Source: Xanthobacteraceae bacterium
Lineage (GTDB): Bacteria; Pseudomonadota; Alphaproteobacteria; Rhizobiales; Xanthobacteraceae
Length of the DNA: 64,000 bases
NCBI GenBank assembly: GCA_028282095.1
Contig: JANQIP010000139.1
Location: 1 to 64,000 of the forward strand
Reading direction: 5' to 3'
Made by a program: the position numbers and the translations under genes. The notes beneath the pieces are model-generated. The model had not been told where the DNA came from, searched no databases, and worked only from the letters and a program-made list of their open reading frames with translations. Shown here one piece after another: positions 40,735 to 50,278 of the stretch; the stretch's first letter is position 1; every line of letters starts with the position of its first letter.

Positions 40735-42834
40735 TTGTCCGCCTCTGGAAAAGAGACCGATCCGCGTGGACTGCTGCGCGTGCTGCGCAGGCCGGTGCCG
40801 CTACGGGTCGCGCTCCTGCTGCTGATGTTCGGCGCGCTGTTGCCGAGCCTGATCTTCTTTGTGCTCGAATATCGCGTAACGGTCGCCGACAAACTGACCA
40901 AGATCGAACGGCAGGGTCGCAACTATGCGCAGGCGATCACCGAGGACATCACGAGCGAGATCGCGGTCAAAGAAGCCCAGTTCTCAGCCCTCGTGACGTC
41001 GCCTCATCTGCGTACCAACAATATCGCCGCCTTCTACGCCCAGGCGCTGCAGGCGTCGCGCACCGTCCCCGGATGGATCGCATTATATTCAACGGACGGG
41101 CGGCAGCTCTTCACGACCCTGAAACCCTTCGGCAAGCCGCTGGCCGATGCCAGCGATCTCGGTCTCATCCGTATGGTATCAGCGACCGACCGCTGCGCGA
41201 CGACGGATCTGCTCAAGTCCGAACTGCTGGACCGCCGCATTGTGAGGCTGCTGTGCCCCGCGCCCGGCACGGACTACGTCGTCGCCGGCAGCCTGCCGGT
41301 CGCGCATCTGAGCAATGTGGTCAGGCACCAGACGCCTTGGGGCTGGCTGTCCATGCTGGTCGATGGCGACGGGCACATCGTCGCACACAGCGATCGCAGC
41401 GGGGATCATCTCGGTTCATTGGCGCCGGTGTCGGTGCATGCAAAGGCCACGACGCAAGCCGAGGGCTGGATCGATTTGCCGCTTAGCGGAGTCGATTCCT
41501 ATGTCGGCTGGCATCGCCTGTTCAACGGCTGGACGGTGCTGGTGGCGGTACCGCGGGCGACCATCGAGGGCCCGTTGCGGCGCTGGCGCAACGATGTGCT
41601 GTGGAGCCTGCTGGTGTTCTCGGGGCTTGCCCTGATGTCCGCGGCGCTGGTCGGGGAATGGATCATCCGCTCGATGAAAGGCCTGTCCAGGGCGGCCGCG
41701 GAGATCGTCGCCGGCCGCACCAGCGAGCCGCTGCACTCGAGCATCCGCGAAGTGAATGAGGTTGGGAGGGCGCTCGCGCAGGCCGCGCAGGATCGGGCAA
41801 AAGGCGAGCTGGCTAACGCGCATTTGGCCGCACTCGTGATCTTTTCCGGCGATGCCATCATGAGCGTGTCGCTCGACGGCACGATTCTGAGCTGGAATGC
41901 GGCGGCCGAAGCGCTGTATGGCTACCGCGCCGACGAAGCGATCGGCCGCCAGCAGGCCGATCTGATTCCGGTCGCACGGCTCAAGGAGATCGACGAGAAA
42001 TACGCCGCGGCGGGCGCCGGCCGCAGCCTGCGTCTGGAGACCGTGCGCCGCCGTAAGGATGGGCAACTGGTCGAGGTCTCGCTCGACGCCGGTCCGGTGC
42101 TCAATGCCGATGGCGAACTGGTCGGCATTTCGGTGATCGCCCACGACATCAGCGAGCGCAAACGCAACGAAGCGCATATGGAATTCGTGATGCGCGAACT
42201 ATCGCATCGCACCAAGAACCTCATTACCGTGATCATCGCCATGGCGCGGCGCACCGCGCGGGCGAGCGGCAATTTCGGCGATTTCGAAAACAAATTCACC
42301 GGGCGCCTGCACGGCCTTGCGCGGTCGCACGACCTGCTGGTGCACACCGACTGGATCGGCGCTTCGATCGAGGAGCTTGTGCGCTCGCAGCTTGCTCCCT
42401 TCATCACCGATCCCGCTTCGCTGAAGATCCGCGGCCCCGATCTGCTGCTGCGGCCGGAAGCGGTGCAGAATCTCGGCTTTGCGCTGCACGAGCTTGCAAC
42501 CAATGCCAACAAGTTCGGCGCCCTTTCGCAGCAGGCCGGGCAGGTGGCGATCTATTGGGAAATAGCGCGCAATGCCGCGGGCGAGTCACGCATCCGGTTG
42601 ACCTGGGTCGAGAGTGGCGGCCCGGAGGTCAGGCCGCCGAGCCGCAGCGGGTTCGGCTCCACCGTGATCCAAAAGCTCACCGAGGCTTCGCTCAATGCGA
42701 CCGTCACCGCCGCCTTCGCGCGCGAGGGATTCCGCTGGGAGGTTGACATGCCGGCCGTCGAAATCCTGAGCGAGGGCGATATCGGCGTGTCCAGCCTGCT
42801 CGCCAGCGCAGCGTCGGTCCGTGTGGTGGGTTAG
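40735..42834 (+). CDS. HWE/HisKA_2-type sensor histidine kinase with Cache-like and PAS domains
   Basis: 699 residues, TTG start with GGGAGA upstream. TM1 at about 20-45, a 230-residue extracytoplasmic sensor (Cache-like), TM2 near 290-315, HAMP-like linker, PAS domain (about 365-480; LVIFSGDAIMSVSLDGTILS), then the phospho-acceptor motif ELSHRTKNLITVI and N box FALHELATNANKFGAL. This kinase type often signals to PhyR-like or other response regulators at distance; no regulator is adjacent. TAG stop lies at the first bases of a REP unit. Confidence 0.92.
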   Translation: MSASGKETDPRGLLRVLRRPVPLRVALLLLMFGALLPSLIFFVLEYRVTVADKLTKIERQGRNYAQAITEDITSEIAVKEAQFSALVTSPHLRTNNIAAFYAQALQASRTVPGWIALYSTDGRQLFTTLKPFGKPLADASDLGLIRMVSATDRCATTDLLKSELLDRRIVRLLCPAPGTDYVVAGSLPVAHLSNVVRHQTPWGWLSMLVDGDGHIVAHSDRSGDHLGSLAPVSVHAKATTQAEGWIDLPLSGVDSYVGWHRLFNGWTVLVAVPRATIEGPLRRWRNDVLWSLLVFSGLALMSAALVGEWIIRSMKGLSRAAAEIVAGRTSEPLHSSIREVNEVGRALAQAAQDRAKGELANAHLAALVIFSGDAIMSVSLDGTILSWNAAAEALYGYRADEAIGRQQADLIPVARLKEIDEKYAAAGAGRSLRLETVRRRKDGQLVEVSLDAGPVLNADGELVGISVIAHDISERKRNEAHMEFVMRELSHRTKNLITVIIAMARRTARASGNFGDFENKFTGRLHGLARSHDLLVHTDWIGASIEELVRSQLAPFITDPASLKIRGPDLLLRPEAVQNLGFALHELATNANKFGALSQQAGQVAIYWEIARNAAGESRIRLTWVESGGPEVRPPSRSGFGSTVIQKLTEASLNATVTAAFAREGFRWEVDMPAVEILSEGDIGVSSLLASAASVRVVG

Positions 42835-42938
42835 AGCGCGACGGCTTCAGGTTAAATCAGTCGCGCTCTGTTTCTCTTTGCTTAAAGGTCGCATGATCTT
42901 GTCCGAAAAGTCTGCCGGCTTTTCGGGATCATGCTGTA
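42834..42938. repeat. REP-like composite repeat
   Basis: Starts TAGAGCGCGA with the TAG being the histidine kinase stop codon, hairpin to GTCGCGCTC, then REP core ending GGGATCATGC at about 42933. Confidence 0.88.
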
Positions 42939-42984
42939 ATACTATTTCCGGCTGATTAATTCGGTGATGAACCATGCTGTGGCT

Positions 42985-43165
42985 TGAGGGCCTTACTCCC
43001 TCCCCCGCTTGCGGGGGAGGGATGGGGAGGGGGTAACTTCATCCGCGACAGAGGCCGCCCTGTGGACCCCCTCCCGGCGAGCACGCAGCCAAGCCTGCGC
43101 AGGCTGCGCAAGCTTGCCTGCGCCGCTCGCCGAACTCCCCCTTTCAGGGGGAGGTGATAGGACTT
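42985..43165. repeat. MITE-like GC-rich inverted repeat element
   Basis: About 180 bp bounded by hairpins CCTCCCCCGC-TTGC-GGGGGAGG at the left and AACTCCCCCTTTCAGGGGG with GAGGT at the right, and containing AAGCCTGCGCAGGCTGCGCA. Repeats of this sort are widespread in Rhizobiales intergenic DNA. No gene from 42835 to 43309. Confidence 0.65.
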
Positions 43166-43309
43166 GAGCCCGAAGCAATCACTCGGAAAGCGTATAACTC
43201 TATGCGGTCGCTGCACCGCATCGGTTGAACGCAGCAAAAGCGGGGCTTTGCTGAACTTCCCTTTTCCTTTCGCGTTAACAAACGTCGCGATGAAGGCTGG
43301 ACAGGGTGT

Positions 43310-43942
43310 ATGTGGCAGACGCTTTCCTATAACTTGGCGCTCGTCTTCGAGGCGGCGGTCGGCATTCTTGGGATCCGGCTCTACGAGGAGCCACGTTATG
43401 CCGTGACCGATCGCATCGGGGATCGCATCGAGATACGTCGCTACGCTCCGCGGGTGGCCGCGGAGGTGGAACTGCCGGCCGCCGCGCACGAAGGCCGAGG
43501 CGACGCCTTCCGGCTGCTGTTCGCCTATATCTCGGGTGCCAATCACGCCAAGCCTTCGGCCGAAGGCAAGATCGCCATGACGGTTCCGGTGGAGCTGCGC
43601 GAGCCCGAGCGGATCGCGATGACGGCGCCGGTCGAGACGGCTGACAGTGGCAATACCGTCCGTATGCGGTTCTTCCTGCCGGCGCAGTTCACGCCCAAGA
43701 CGGCGCCGGAGCCGACCGACTCGCGCGTGCGGATCGTGTCCGTCCCGGAAGAGACGGTCGGGATTCTGAGGTTTTCCGGAGACGGCGGCGATGTGGCGGA
43801 GCGCCAGCGCGAGCTCGTCCGGCGGCTTTCCCATTCGCGGTGGGAGCCGGTGGGGACGGCCTACGCGCTCTATTACGATGCCCCGTTCACGCTGCCGTTT
43901 CTGCGCCGGAACGAAGCCGCGGTCACGGTGACGAAGCGCTGA
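43310..43942 (+). CDS. SOUL-family heme-binding protein
   Basis: 210 residues, ATG 43310. N-terminal hydrophobic helix (LALVFEAAVGILGIRLYEEP) suggests membrane attachment. SOUL domain strands IEIRRYAPRVAAEVEL, the repeated motif KIAMTVPVE and RIAMTAPVE, and FFLPAQFTPKTAPEP. SOUL proteins bind heme or tetrapyrroles; some are periplasmic in bacteria. Monocistronic. Confidence 0.9.
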   Translation: MWQTLSYNLALVFEAAVGILGIRLYEEPRYAVTDRIGDRIEIRRYAPRVAAEVELPAAAHEGRGDAFRLLFAYISGANHAKPSAEGKIAMTVPVELREPERIAMTAPVETADSGNTVRMRFFLPAQFTPKTAPEPTDSRVRIVSVPEETVGILRFSGDGGDVAERQRELVRRLSHSRWEPVGTAYALYYDAPFTLPFLRRNEAAVTVTKR

Positions 43943-43963
43943 TTATTCCACTGTATATTTTCG

Positions 43964-44006
43964 CAAGACCTTGTCCGAAAAGTCTGCAACTTTTCGGAAT
44001 TATGCT
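43964..44006. repeat. REP-like repeat
   Basis: CAAGACCTTGTCCGAAAAGT paired with ACTTTTCGGAATTATGCTC. The AATTATGC variant puts TAA in frame and ends the polysaccharide deacetylase gene at 44000. Confidence 0.85.
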
Positions 44007-45109
44007 CTTGCGGTCTTGCCGCCGATAGGGGCGAAGGCCGCCGCGGCGGCGCGGCGGGCATTGCGCGCAAGAAAGCCATTCCACAGGGCCGTTGCACCTC
44101 CCGAAAGGAGCACATCGACATAGCGCCCGCGCTGGAACTCGCCATTGAGCGAGATGCGCGGCAGTGCCGTCAGGCATGTCCTGTGATCGGGAAACAATAC
44201 GCCCGGTTGCGTCGTGACCGCCGTCTTGTAGCCGAGCTCGGCCGCCGCCGCGAACTCGCGCGGTCCGGCGGAATCGGCGTCGCCATAAGGATAGGAGAGG
44301 TGGCGGACTTCCCGTCCGAACCGCTCCTCGAGTTCGGTGCGGCTGTCGCGAAGCTCGGCGCGCATCACCGGCTCGGGGGCTTTCGCCAGCGCAATATGAT
44401 GGATCGTATGGGCACCAACCGTCATCAGCGGGTCGGCGGCAAGCTCGGCGATCTCGTCCCAGGTCATGCACAGCTCGCCACAGATCGCCGCCATATCGAT
44501 GCCGTTACGGGTTGCGAGCTCGCGTACGAAATCGCGAATTTCGTTCTCGTCCGGTCGTGCGCGAAGCCACGGGTAGAGGGTTTTCCAGGCGCCATACTTC
44601 TCGTCCGTCGTCCGGCAGGGCAGGCGGCGTTCTTCGCCATCCATTATGGCGACGATGCTCTCGTTATCGGCGATGACCCTTTCGAGCGCGACCCACCACA
44701 GTTCGCCAAAATGCTCAGGAAAGCTGGTCGGAACATAGATCGCAAACGGGACATCGTAGGATTTCAGGACCGGATAGGCCCAGACCTTGTTGTCCCGATA
44801 GCCGTCATCGAAGGTCAGGGCGACGAAGCGTCGGCCCGCGTGTCCACTGGTCAGCCGGCGATGCACTTCGTCGAGCGAGATGAGGTCGACGCCTGATCGC
44901 TGCAGCCTTTGCACCACCGTCTCGAGGAAATCGGGAGTGATCTCTAACAGGCGGTTCGGCTGGAAATGGTCGGAGCGCGCTGGCTGCACGCGGTGCAGCG
45001 TGAGGATTGCGCCGATGCCGCCCATAAACGGGCGCATGAGCTTGTGCGCGCCGGTAAAGTAAAGCGCTTCAAGGCCGGAACGGATGATGGCTTGCTTGCG
45101 ATCGCGCAC
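44000..45109 (-). CDS. Polysaccharide deacetylase (NodB fold) family protein
   Basis: 369 residues. NodB motifs intact: TFDDGYRDN (Asp-Asp), HTIHH (metal His pair) and LSYPYGDADSA, so a metal-dependent N- or O-deacetylase is expected. No signal peptide. The N-terminal LTLHRVQPARSDHFQPNRLL and large size resemble the deacetylases of exopolysaccharide and exosortase-associated loci. Last gene of the cluster, 120 bp after the NadE-like gene. Its stop codon lies in a REP element. Confidence 0.92.
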   Translation of the reverse strand: MRDRKQAIIRSGLEALYFTGAHKLMRPFMGGIGAILTLHRVQPARSDHFQPNRLLEITPDFLETVVQRLQRSGVDLISLDEVHRRLTSGHAGRRFVALTFDDGYRDNKVWAYPVLKSYDVPFAIYVPTSFPEHFGELWWVALERVIADNESIVAIMDGEERRLPCRTTDEKYGAWKTLYPWLRARPDENEIRDFVRELATRNGIDMAAICGELCMTWDEIAELAADPLMTVGAHTIHHIALAKAPEPVMRAELRDSRTELEERFGREVRHLSYPYGDADSAGPREFAAAAELGYKTAVTTQPGVLFPDHRTCLTALPRISLNGEFQRGRYVDVLLSGGATALWNGFLARNARRAAAAAFAPIGGKTARA

Positions 45110-45229
45110 GGGTCCGATCCTGTTCTGGTGCCTGGTCCGAATGATGGATTCGGTTTCCTAACGTCCAGTAAATACAGTATTTTCCGGCTTTTCCGCCGCG
45201 GCGCGGGCAAATCCAATCCGGCCCCGTGT

Positions 45230-46276
45230 TCAGCCTGTTCCGGGGTCTGTCGCCTGCCCCATGCCGATCGGCTCGACCAGCAGCGGCGGTTGGTGCAGAT
45301 AGCGCGTGGCGCGGCGCTTGGCCGCGATATCCCGCCAGACGCGCTCGATCTGCTCGACGGTGAGCCCGGCGGCGGGCGCCGCTTGGGCCGCATCCACCCC
45401 ATGGTCGAGGGCGTAAAGGCACACATCCATTCGATCATAGGGCAGGGAGAAATAGAACTCCTCCTGCGTCTGCGCCAGCGACCAGGTATCCGTCGTCGGC
45501 GGCCGCGCGCGGATCTCTTCGGGCACGCCGAGGAACTCGGCGAGCTGATACACCTGGGTCTTGTAGAGGTGCGCGATCGGCTTGAAATCGGCGGCCCCGT
45601 CGCCGTTCTTGACGAAGAAGCCCTGATCATATTCGAGCCGGTTCGGCGTGCCGGCAACGGCGTAGTTCAGGCAGTCGGCGTGGTAATATTCGATCTGCTT
45701 GCGCGTGCGCTGCTTCATATTGGTTGCCGCGACGATGCCGAGATAGACATCGATCGGCAGGCGCACCGTGCGCTGCTGACCGTCCGGCGATTGGACCACC
45801 AGCGAGGTGATATTGTAGCCGGAGGTGGCGAGCACATTGGCGATGGCGACCTTGCAGGCCCATCCCGGTCCGTACTCGGGAACGACCTTGCGGATGAAAG
45901 CGTCGCGCCGCGCATAGCATCCGGCTGCGGTCAGAGTGGGCTCGACATCCTCGGTCACGCTTCGCACGCCGATAGCGTCCGCCATCAGGCGTCCGAGCCT
46001 GAGGCTGTCGGTATCGGAGTCCTGCTCCGGCATGAACAGCGCCAGGACCCGCTCGGCGCCGAGCGCGCGTACGCAGAGCGCCGCGGTGACGCTCGAATCG
46101 ATGCCGCCCGACAGGCCGATGACGGCGCCGCGGCGCCTGAGATCGCGCAGCACCTGCGTGCGGATCGCGGCGACGATCCGCGCGGTCTCGGCCGCCGCGT
46201 CGATCGTGAGTGCGTCGGCGGAGAAGCCGCTCGCCGGTGTGTTCGCGGCCATGTTGCCTGGAAACGGCTTGTTCAT
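45230..46276 (-). CDS. NAD synthase-like ATP-dependent amide ligase (NadE family)
   Basis: 348 residues. ATP pyrophosphatase P-loop IGLSGGIDSS at about 53-62; later the NadE-type NGDGAADFKPIAHLYKTQVY and RPPTTDTWSLAQTQEEFYFS. No nitrilase glutaminase domain, so it uses free ammonia or ammonia channelled from a partner. The start overlaps the stop of the AMP-ligase by 4 bp (ATGA), and the other neighbours are AsnB and ACP genes; such linkage implies a dedicated amidation step in this pathway rather than, or besides, housekeeping NAD synthesis. Length is above the usual 275 for ammonia-dependent NadE. Confidence 0.88.
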   Translation of the reverse strand: MNKPFPGNMAANTPASGFSADALTIDAAAETARIVAAIRTQVLRDLRRRGAVIGLSGGIDSSVTAALCVRALGAERVLALFMPEQDSDTDSLRLGRLMADAIGVRSVTEDVEPTLTAAGCYARRDAFIRKVVPEYGPGWACKVAIANVLATSGYNITSLVVQSPDGQQRTVRLPIDVYLGIVAATNMKQRTRKQIEYYHADCLNYAVAGTPNRLEYDQGFFVKNGDGAADFKPIAHLYKTQVYQLAEFLGVPEEIRARPPTTDTWSLAQTQEEFYFSLPYDRMDVCLYALDHGVDAAQAAPAAGLTVEQIERVWRDIAAKRRATRYLHQPPLLVEPIGMGQATDPGTG

Positions 46277-47817
46277 TCCGCCGCCTCCAATGCCGGCTGA
46301 GCAAGCGCGCGGCGATCGACCTTGCCATTGTCCGACCTCGGCAGCGCGTCACGGAACTCGACGAATTTTGGCATCATGAAATCTTCCAGATGTCGGGCGC
46401 AGTGACGCAGCACGTCCTGCGCGGTCAGTAGGCCGGGATCGGCAACGACGAACGCTTTGATCGCAGAACCGAGCAGGGGATCGGCAATGCCGACGACCAC
46501 GGCCTCCCTCACGCCGGAAAGTCCGTGCAGCACGTTCTCCACTTCCTTGGGGCTGACCTTCTCGCCGCGGGTCTTGATGATGTCGTCCTTGCGCCCGACG
46601 AAATAGAGAAAGCCGTCCTCGTCCGTGCGGAAGAGATCGCCGGTGTACAGCACCTTCTCCCACTCATAGGGGCCAGGACGCAACGCCTTAGCGGTTGCTT
46701 CCGGATTCTCCCAGTAGCCTTTCATCACATGCGGGCCGCGAATGACGAGTTCGCCGACTTCGCCGGGCGCAAGGCGTGCGCCGGTCTGGTCGACCACATA
46801 GGCCTCGGTTCCCGGAATGGCGATACCGACGGAGTCGGGACGCCGCGCAAGCTCGTCGGGCGGCAGATACGTGCAGCGCTTGCATTCGGTGAGGCCGTAC
46901 ATCGAATAAAGGCGCGCGCTCGGGAACAGCGCCTGCAGGCGCCGGATGTGGTCGACCGGGAGCGCCGCGGCGGTATTGGTGATGTAGCGCAGCGTCGGCA
47001 GGCTTCCGGGTTCTAGATCCTTCATCTGCAACAGCATGGCCGCGATGGTGGGGACGATGGGAAAGCCCGTCACCTTCTCGGCGCGGATCTTCTGCAGGAT
47101 CGCTTGTGGGAATGCGAACGACTTCTCAAGCACGAGGGTCGCGCCGACCTTGGCCGCCATCAGCACCTGATAGAGGCCGTAGTCGAACGACAGCGGCAGA
47201 ACGCTGAGCACGATGTCGTCGTCGCGAGCTTCGAGATAGGTCGTGATCGAGGTCGCGGCGGCGACGACGTTTTGATGCGTCATCATCACGCCCTTGGCAA
47301 ACCCGGTCGAGCCGGACGTGTAGATCAGCATCGCAAGATCGAGCGTGATGCCGGCCGGCCCCGGCAGCGCGGCGTCGGCGGCGAGCGCGTCCTCGAACCT
47401 GATCCAACCGTCGGGCAGCTCTGCGCTGGCATTGGCGGCGACGACCATCTTGACGGAGGATGCTCGCGCCAGGGCAGCGCGCGCGACAGGGGCAAGGCGC
47501 CCGATCGTGATCAAGGCACGGGCGCCGCAGTTGTTGAGGACATAGGCGAGCTTGTCGGCCTGCGTCGACGGGTTGATCGGGCTGAGCACGGCGCCGGCTT
47601 TGAGTACACCGAAGATCGCGATCACCGCTTCCGCGCCATTGTCCATGAAGACGACGACCCGGTCGCCGCGCACGACGCCCTCGCGTCGCAGGCTTGCGGC
47701 CAGGCGATTTGATGCCCGATCGATATCGCGGAACGTGAGCCGCTGGTTGCCGGCGATCAGCGCCACCTTGTCGGGCCACACTGTCGCGCTTTCGATGAGA
47801 AAATCCTCAACGCGCAT
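46273..47817 (-). CDS. AMP-dependent acyl-CoA/acyl-ACP ligase
   Basis: 514 residues from Met 47817 (MRVEDFLIESATVWPDKVAL). ANL-superfamily motifs: phosphate loop IYTSGSTGFAKGVMMTHQN, YSMYGLTECK, the hinge YTGDLFRTDEDGFLYFVGRKDD, and the catalytic Lys in SDNGKVDRRAL. Activates a carboxylic acid as adenylate and passes it to CoA or, given the ACP gene 69 bp upstream, to the ACP arm. Homologues exist in exosortase-associated exopolysaccharide loci. Substrate unknown. Confidence 0.92.
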   Translation of the reverse strand: MRVEDFLIESATVWPDKVALIAGNQRLTFRDIDRASNRLAASLRREGVVRGDRVVVFMDNGAEAVIAIFGVLKAGAVLSPINPSTQADKLAYVLNNCGARALITIGRLAPVARAALARASSVKMVVAANASAELPDGWIRFEDALAADAALPGPAGITLDLAMLIYTSGSTGFAKGVMMTHQNVVAAATSITTYLEARDDDIVLSVLPLSFDYGLYQVLMAAKVGATLVLEKSFAFPQAILQKIRAEKVTGFPIVPTIAAMLLQMKDLEPGSLPTLRYITNTAAALPVDHIRRLQALFPSARLYSMYGLTECKRCTYLPPDELARRPDSVGIAIPGTEAYVVDQTGARLAPGEVGELVIRGPHVMKGYWENPEATAKALRPGPYEWEKVLYTGDLFRTDEDGFLYFVGRKDDIIKTRGEKVSPKEVENVLHGLSGVREAVVVGIADPLLGSAIKAFVVADPGLLTAQDVLRHCARHLEDFMMPKFVEFRDALPRSDNGKVDRRALAQPALEAAE

Positions 47818-47886
47818 CGCTGTTGGTCCCTGTCCTTGATCTTGTCCGTGGCCGTTATCCGGCTCCTCTTGCAAAAGGCGGCGGCG

Positions 47887-48150
47887 TCAAGCGGCGGCGC
47901 GAGCGGCGAGCTTTCGCGCAACGAAATCGTCGATACGTTCGATCGAATCGAGATTGTCCGGCACGATGTCGGCGTCGGCGATGTCGAGGCCGAACTCGGT
48001 TTCCAGATAGGCGACGAGTTCGAGAACGCCGGTTGAATCGATAACCCCGGTATCGAGCAGCGATTCGGAATCGGCGATCGTGTCGCGATCTTCGCGAAAC
48101 AGGAAATTGTCCCGAATGAACTCGCGAATTTGGACGCGGGAACTTGCCAT
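47887..48150 (-). CDS. Acyl carrier protein
   Basis: 87 residues, acidic helices, phosphopantetheine attachment Ser in LLDTGVIDSTGVLELVAYLE (the DS motif). It is a dedicated carrier, not the fatty-acid ACP, since no fab genes are near. Sits between asnB (13 bp) and the AMP-ligase gene, so it most likely carries the ligase product while it is amidated or transferred. Confidence 0.9.
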   Translation of the reverse strand: MASSRVQIREFIRDNFLFREDRDTIADSESLLDTGVIDSTGVLELVAYLETEFGLDIADADIVPDNLDSIERIDDFVARKLAARAAA

Positions 48151-48163
48151 TGCCGTTTCCTTC

Positions 48164-50125
48164 TCAGGCTGCTTGCGGTGGTTCGCTGACGGATGCGGTC
48201 TTGCGGACGAATTGTCGGCTCAACAATTGCGTCGACAGGATTCCGACGAAGGCCGCATTGTCACGCGCGCCGACGAAGCGGCCGGCGGCGCATTTGCGCA
48301 CCAGTTTCTTCACAGCCGCGGCGTCGAACAGGCCGATTGCGGCCAGCGATTCCGGCGCCAGGGTTTCGTTGACGTAATCGCAGCAGGCCGTCCCGAAGAA
48401 GGAATGACTGTCCGGGGCGCGATAGGGCTGCTTGGGACGGTCGGCGATCTCCCGGGGAAGCAGATCACGCGTCGCCTCGCGCAGCATGTGCTTCTCGCGC
48501 AGGGCAGGCAGCTTTACTTGCGGCGGCAGGCGGGTTGCAAACTCGACGACCCGAGGATCGAGAAAGGGAAAACGTCCCTCCACCGCATGCGCCATCGCGA
48601 CCCGGTCGCCTTGCGACGAGAGAATGTAGCCGGGCAACAAGAAGGCCGTTTCAAGATATTGCGCCTGCGACAGCGGATGCCAGCGCAGGAAATCGGCAGG
48701 CAATCGATCGCGCAGATCGGCGAGCGCGTCGTAATGCGCAAGCGCGTTGCGCAGTTCCGCGGAATAGAAGGCTCTCGCGCCCTGCATCATGCGAAAGCGC
48801 GGCAAATGCGAGAACAGCGGGTCGGCCAGGTCGTCGGGCTTGGCGAGGAAGAACGCCTCGCGATAGCTCTGCGACTGCGCCTTGAGCTGCGGCAGGTAGG
48901 GATAGAGCCGTTCCAGCAGGCGCGGGCGACGTTTCGATGCCGGCTGCGCGGCGCAGAAGCGGCGGAGCTTTGCCTCCTTGAAGATGTCGTAGCCGGCGAA
49001 CACCTCGTCGGCGCCTTCGCCGGTCAGCACCACCTTGAGGCCCTGGGTGCGCACGAACCGCGAAAGCGCGAACAGCGGCACCGGCCCGGTCCGCACCAGC
49101 GGCCGCTCGACATGGGCGATGACCTCCGGAAAGCTGCGGCCGATATCGGCGGCGCTGCACAGGAGCGTATGGTGATCGGTCGCCAGCGCCGTCACCATCG
49201 CCGATTGAAAACCGCTTTCGTCGAACTCGGCATCTTCGAAGGCGACCGAATAGGTGCGCAATTGCTCGGGTACGAGCTTTTTCATGAGCGCGGTGACGAT
49301 CGACGAGTCGAGACCGCCGCTCAGATAGGCGCCGACCGGCACGTCAGCCCGCAGCCTGATGCGCGTTGCATCCTCGAGCAGGGCCGACAGCTCATCCGCA
49401 ATCTCCCGCGCGTCGCGCCGGTCGCAGGCCGCGTGATCGGCTGCGTCCGGAAAAGAAAGCTGCCAGTAAGGCTGCACGCGAGCGCCATCCGCGGTGGCGA
49501 GCAGGATATGGCCGGGCGGCAGTTCCGCGATATCCTTGAAGATGGTACGCGGCGCCAGCGGGAACCAGAAAGTCAGCGTTTGGTCGAGCGCAATCGGATC
49601 GATTTGGGCCGCAACGCCGGGGGCGGCGAGCAGCGCCTTGATTTCGGATGCGAAGTAAAGGCAGCGGCCGCGCTCGGCATAGAAGACCGGGCGCACGCCG
49701 ATGCGGTCGCGGGCCAGCATGAACAGCCTGCGCCGGGAGTCCCAAAGCGCAAACGCAAAGTCGCCGTTGAAGCGCTTGACACAGTCGGGGCCGAAAGCGC
49801 GATAGGCGGCAAGGATCACCTCGGTGTCGGAGGCGGTGCGGAACCGGTGCCCGCGTGCGATCAGGTCCTCGCGCAGCTCGATATAGTTAAAGATCTCGCC
49901 ATTGAACGACACCCAGATTTCGTCATCGACATCGACCATCGGCTGGGCGCCGCCGCCAATGTCGATGATGCTCAGCCTGGCATGCGCCAGTCCGACACCG
50001 TCGTCGATGTGAAAGCCCTGTGCGTCCGGCCCGCGATAGGCGATTGAACCGATCATGCGCGCAAGAATATCGGCGCGGGAATCCGCGCAATCCGGTTCAC
50101 CATAATACCCGGCGATCCCGCACAT
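48164..50125 (-). CDS. asnB: Asparagine synthase, glutamine-hydrolysing (AsnB family)
   Basis: 653 residues. Class-II glutaminase with N-terminal Cys2 (MCGIAGYYGEPD) and SFNGEIFNYIELREDL; synthetase domain with PP-loop AYLSGGLDSSIVTALMKKL and VVLTGEGADEVFAGYDIFKE. Housekeeping AsnB is usually about 550-620 residues; homologues of this size occur as amidotransferases in exopolysaccharide (XrtA/exosortase) and secondary-metabolite clusters. Beside ACP and AMP-ligase genes it probably amidates the bound acid. Stop is 13 bp from the ACP start. Confidence 0.92.
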   Translation of the reverse strand: MCGIAGYYGEPDCADSRADILARMIGSIAYRGPDAQGFHIDDGVGLAHARLSIIDIGGGAQPMVDVDDEIWVSFNGEIFNYIELREDLIARGHRFRTASDTEVILAAYRAFGPDCVKRFNGDFAFALWDSRRRLFMLARDRIGVRPVFYAERGRCLYFASEIKALLAAPGVAAQIDPIALDQTLTFWFPLAPRTIFKDIAELPPGHILLATADGARVQPYWQLSFPDAADHAACDRRDAREIADELSALLEDATRIRLRADVPVGAYLSGGLDSSIVTALMKKLVPEQLRTYSVAFEDAEFDESGFQSAMVTALATDHHTLLCSAADIGRSFPEVIAHVERPLVRTGPVPLFALSRFVRTQGLKVVLTGEGADEVFAGYDIFKEAKLRRFCAAQPASKRRPRLLERLYPYLPQLKAQSQSYREAFFLAKPDDLADPLFSHLPRFRMMQGARAFYSAELRNALAHYDALADLRDRLPADFLRWHPLSQAQYLETAFLLPGYILSSQGDRVAMAHAVEGRFPFLDPRVVEFATRLPPQVKLPALREKHMLREATRDLLPREIADRPKQPYRAPDSHSFFGTACCDYVNETLAPESLAAIGLFDAAAVKKLVRKCAAGRFVGARDNAAFVGILSTQLLSRQFVRKTASVSEPPQAA

Positions 50126-50278
50126 CGATCGGCTGACCTCTTTCGTTAAGCATGACGGTCTTAGGCCGTCGCACGCGATACGGTGTCTCCTTTAGCCACA
50201 AAATCCATAGTAAATGCCTACGAAGAAGCGCAAATCGGCTCTTAACGTTAAAAGGTATGCCAACAGTCCGGCCGGCGA

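Noticed and set aside
45230..46276. Plain housekeeping nadE
   Set aside because: Not rejected as an activity, but the 4-bp overlap with an acyl ligase and the ACP and AsnB neighbours make a pathway-specific role more likely.
48080..50047. 655-codon plus-strand ORF opposite asnB
   Set aside because: Complete overlap with a well-supported gene on the other strand; RQ-rich shadow without any motif.
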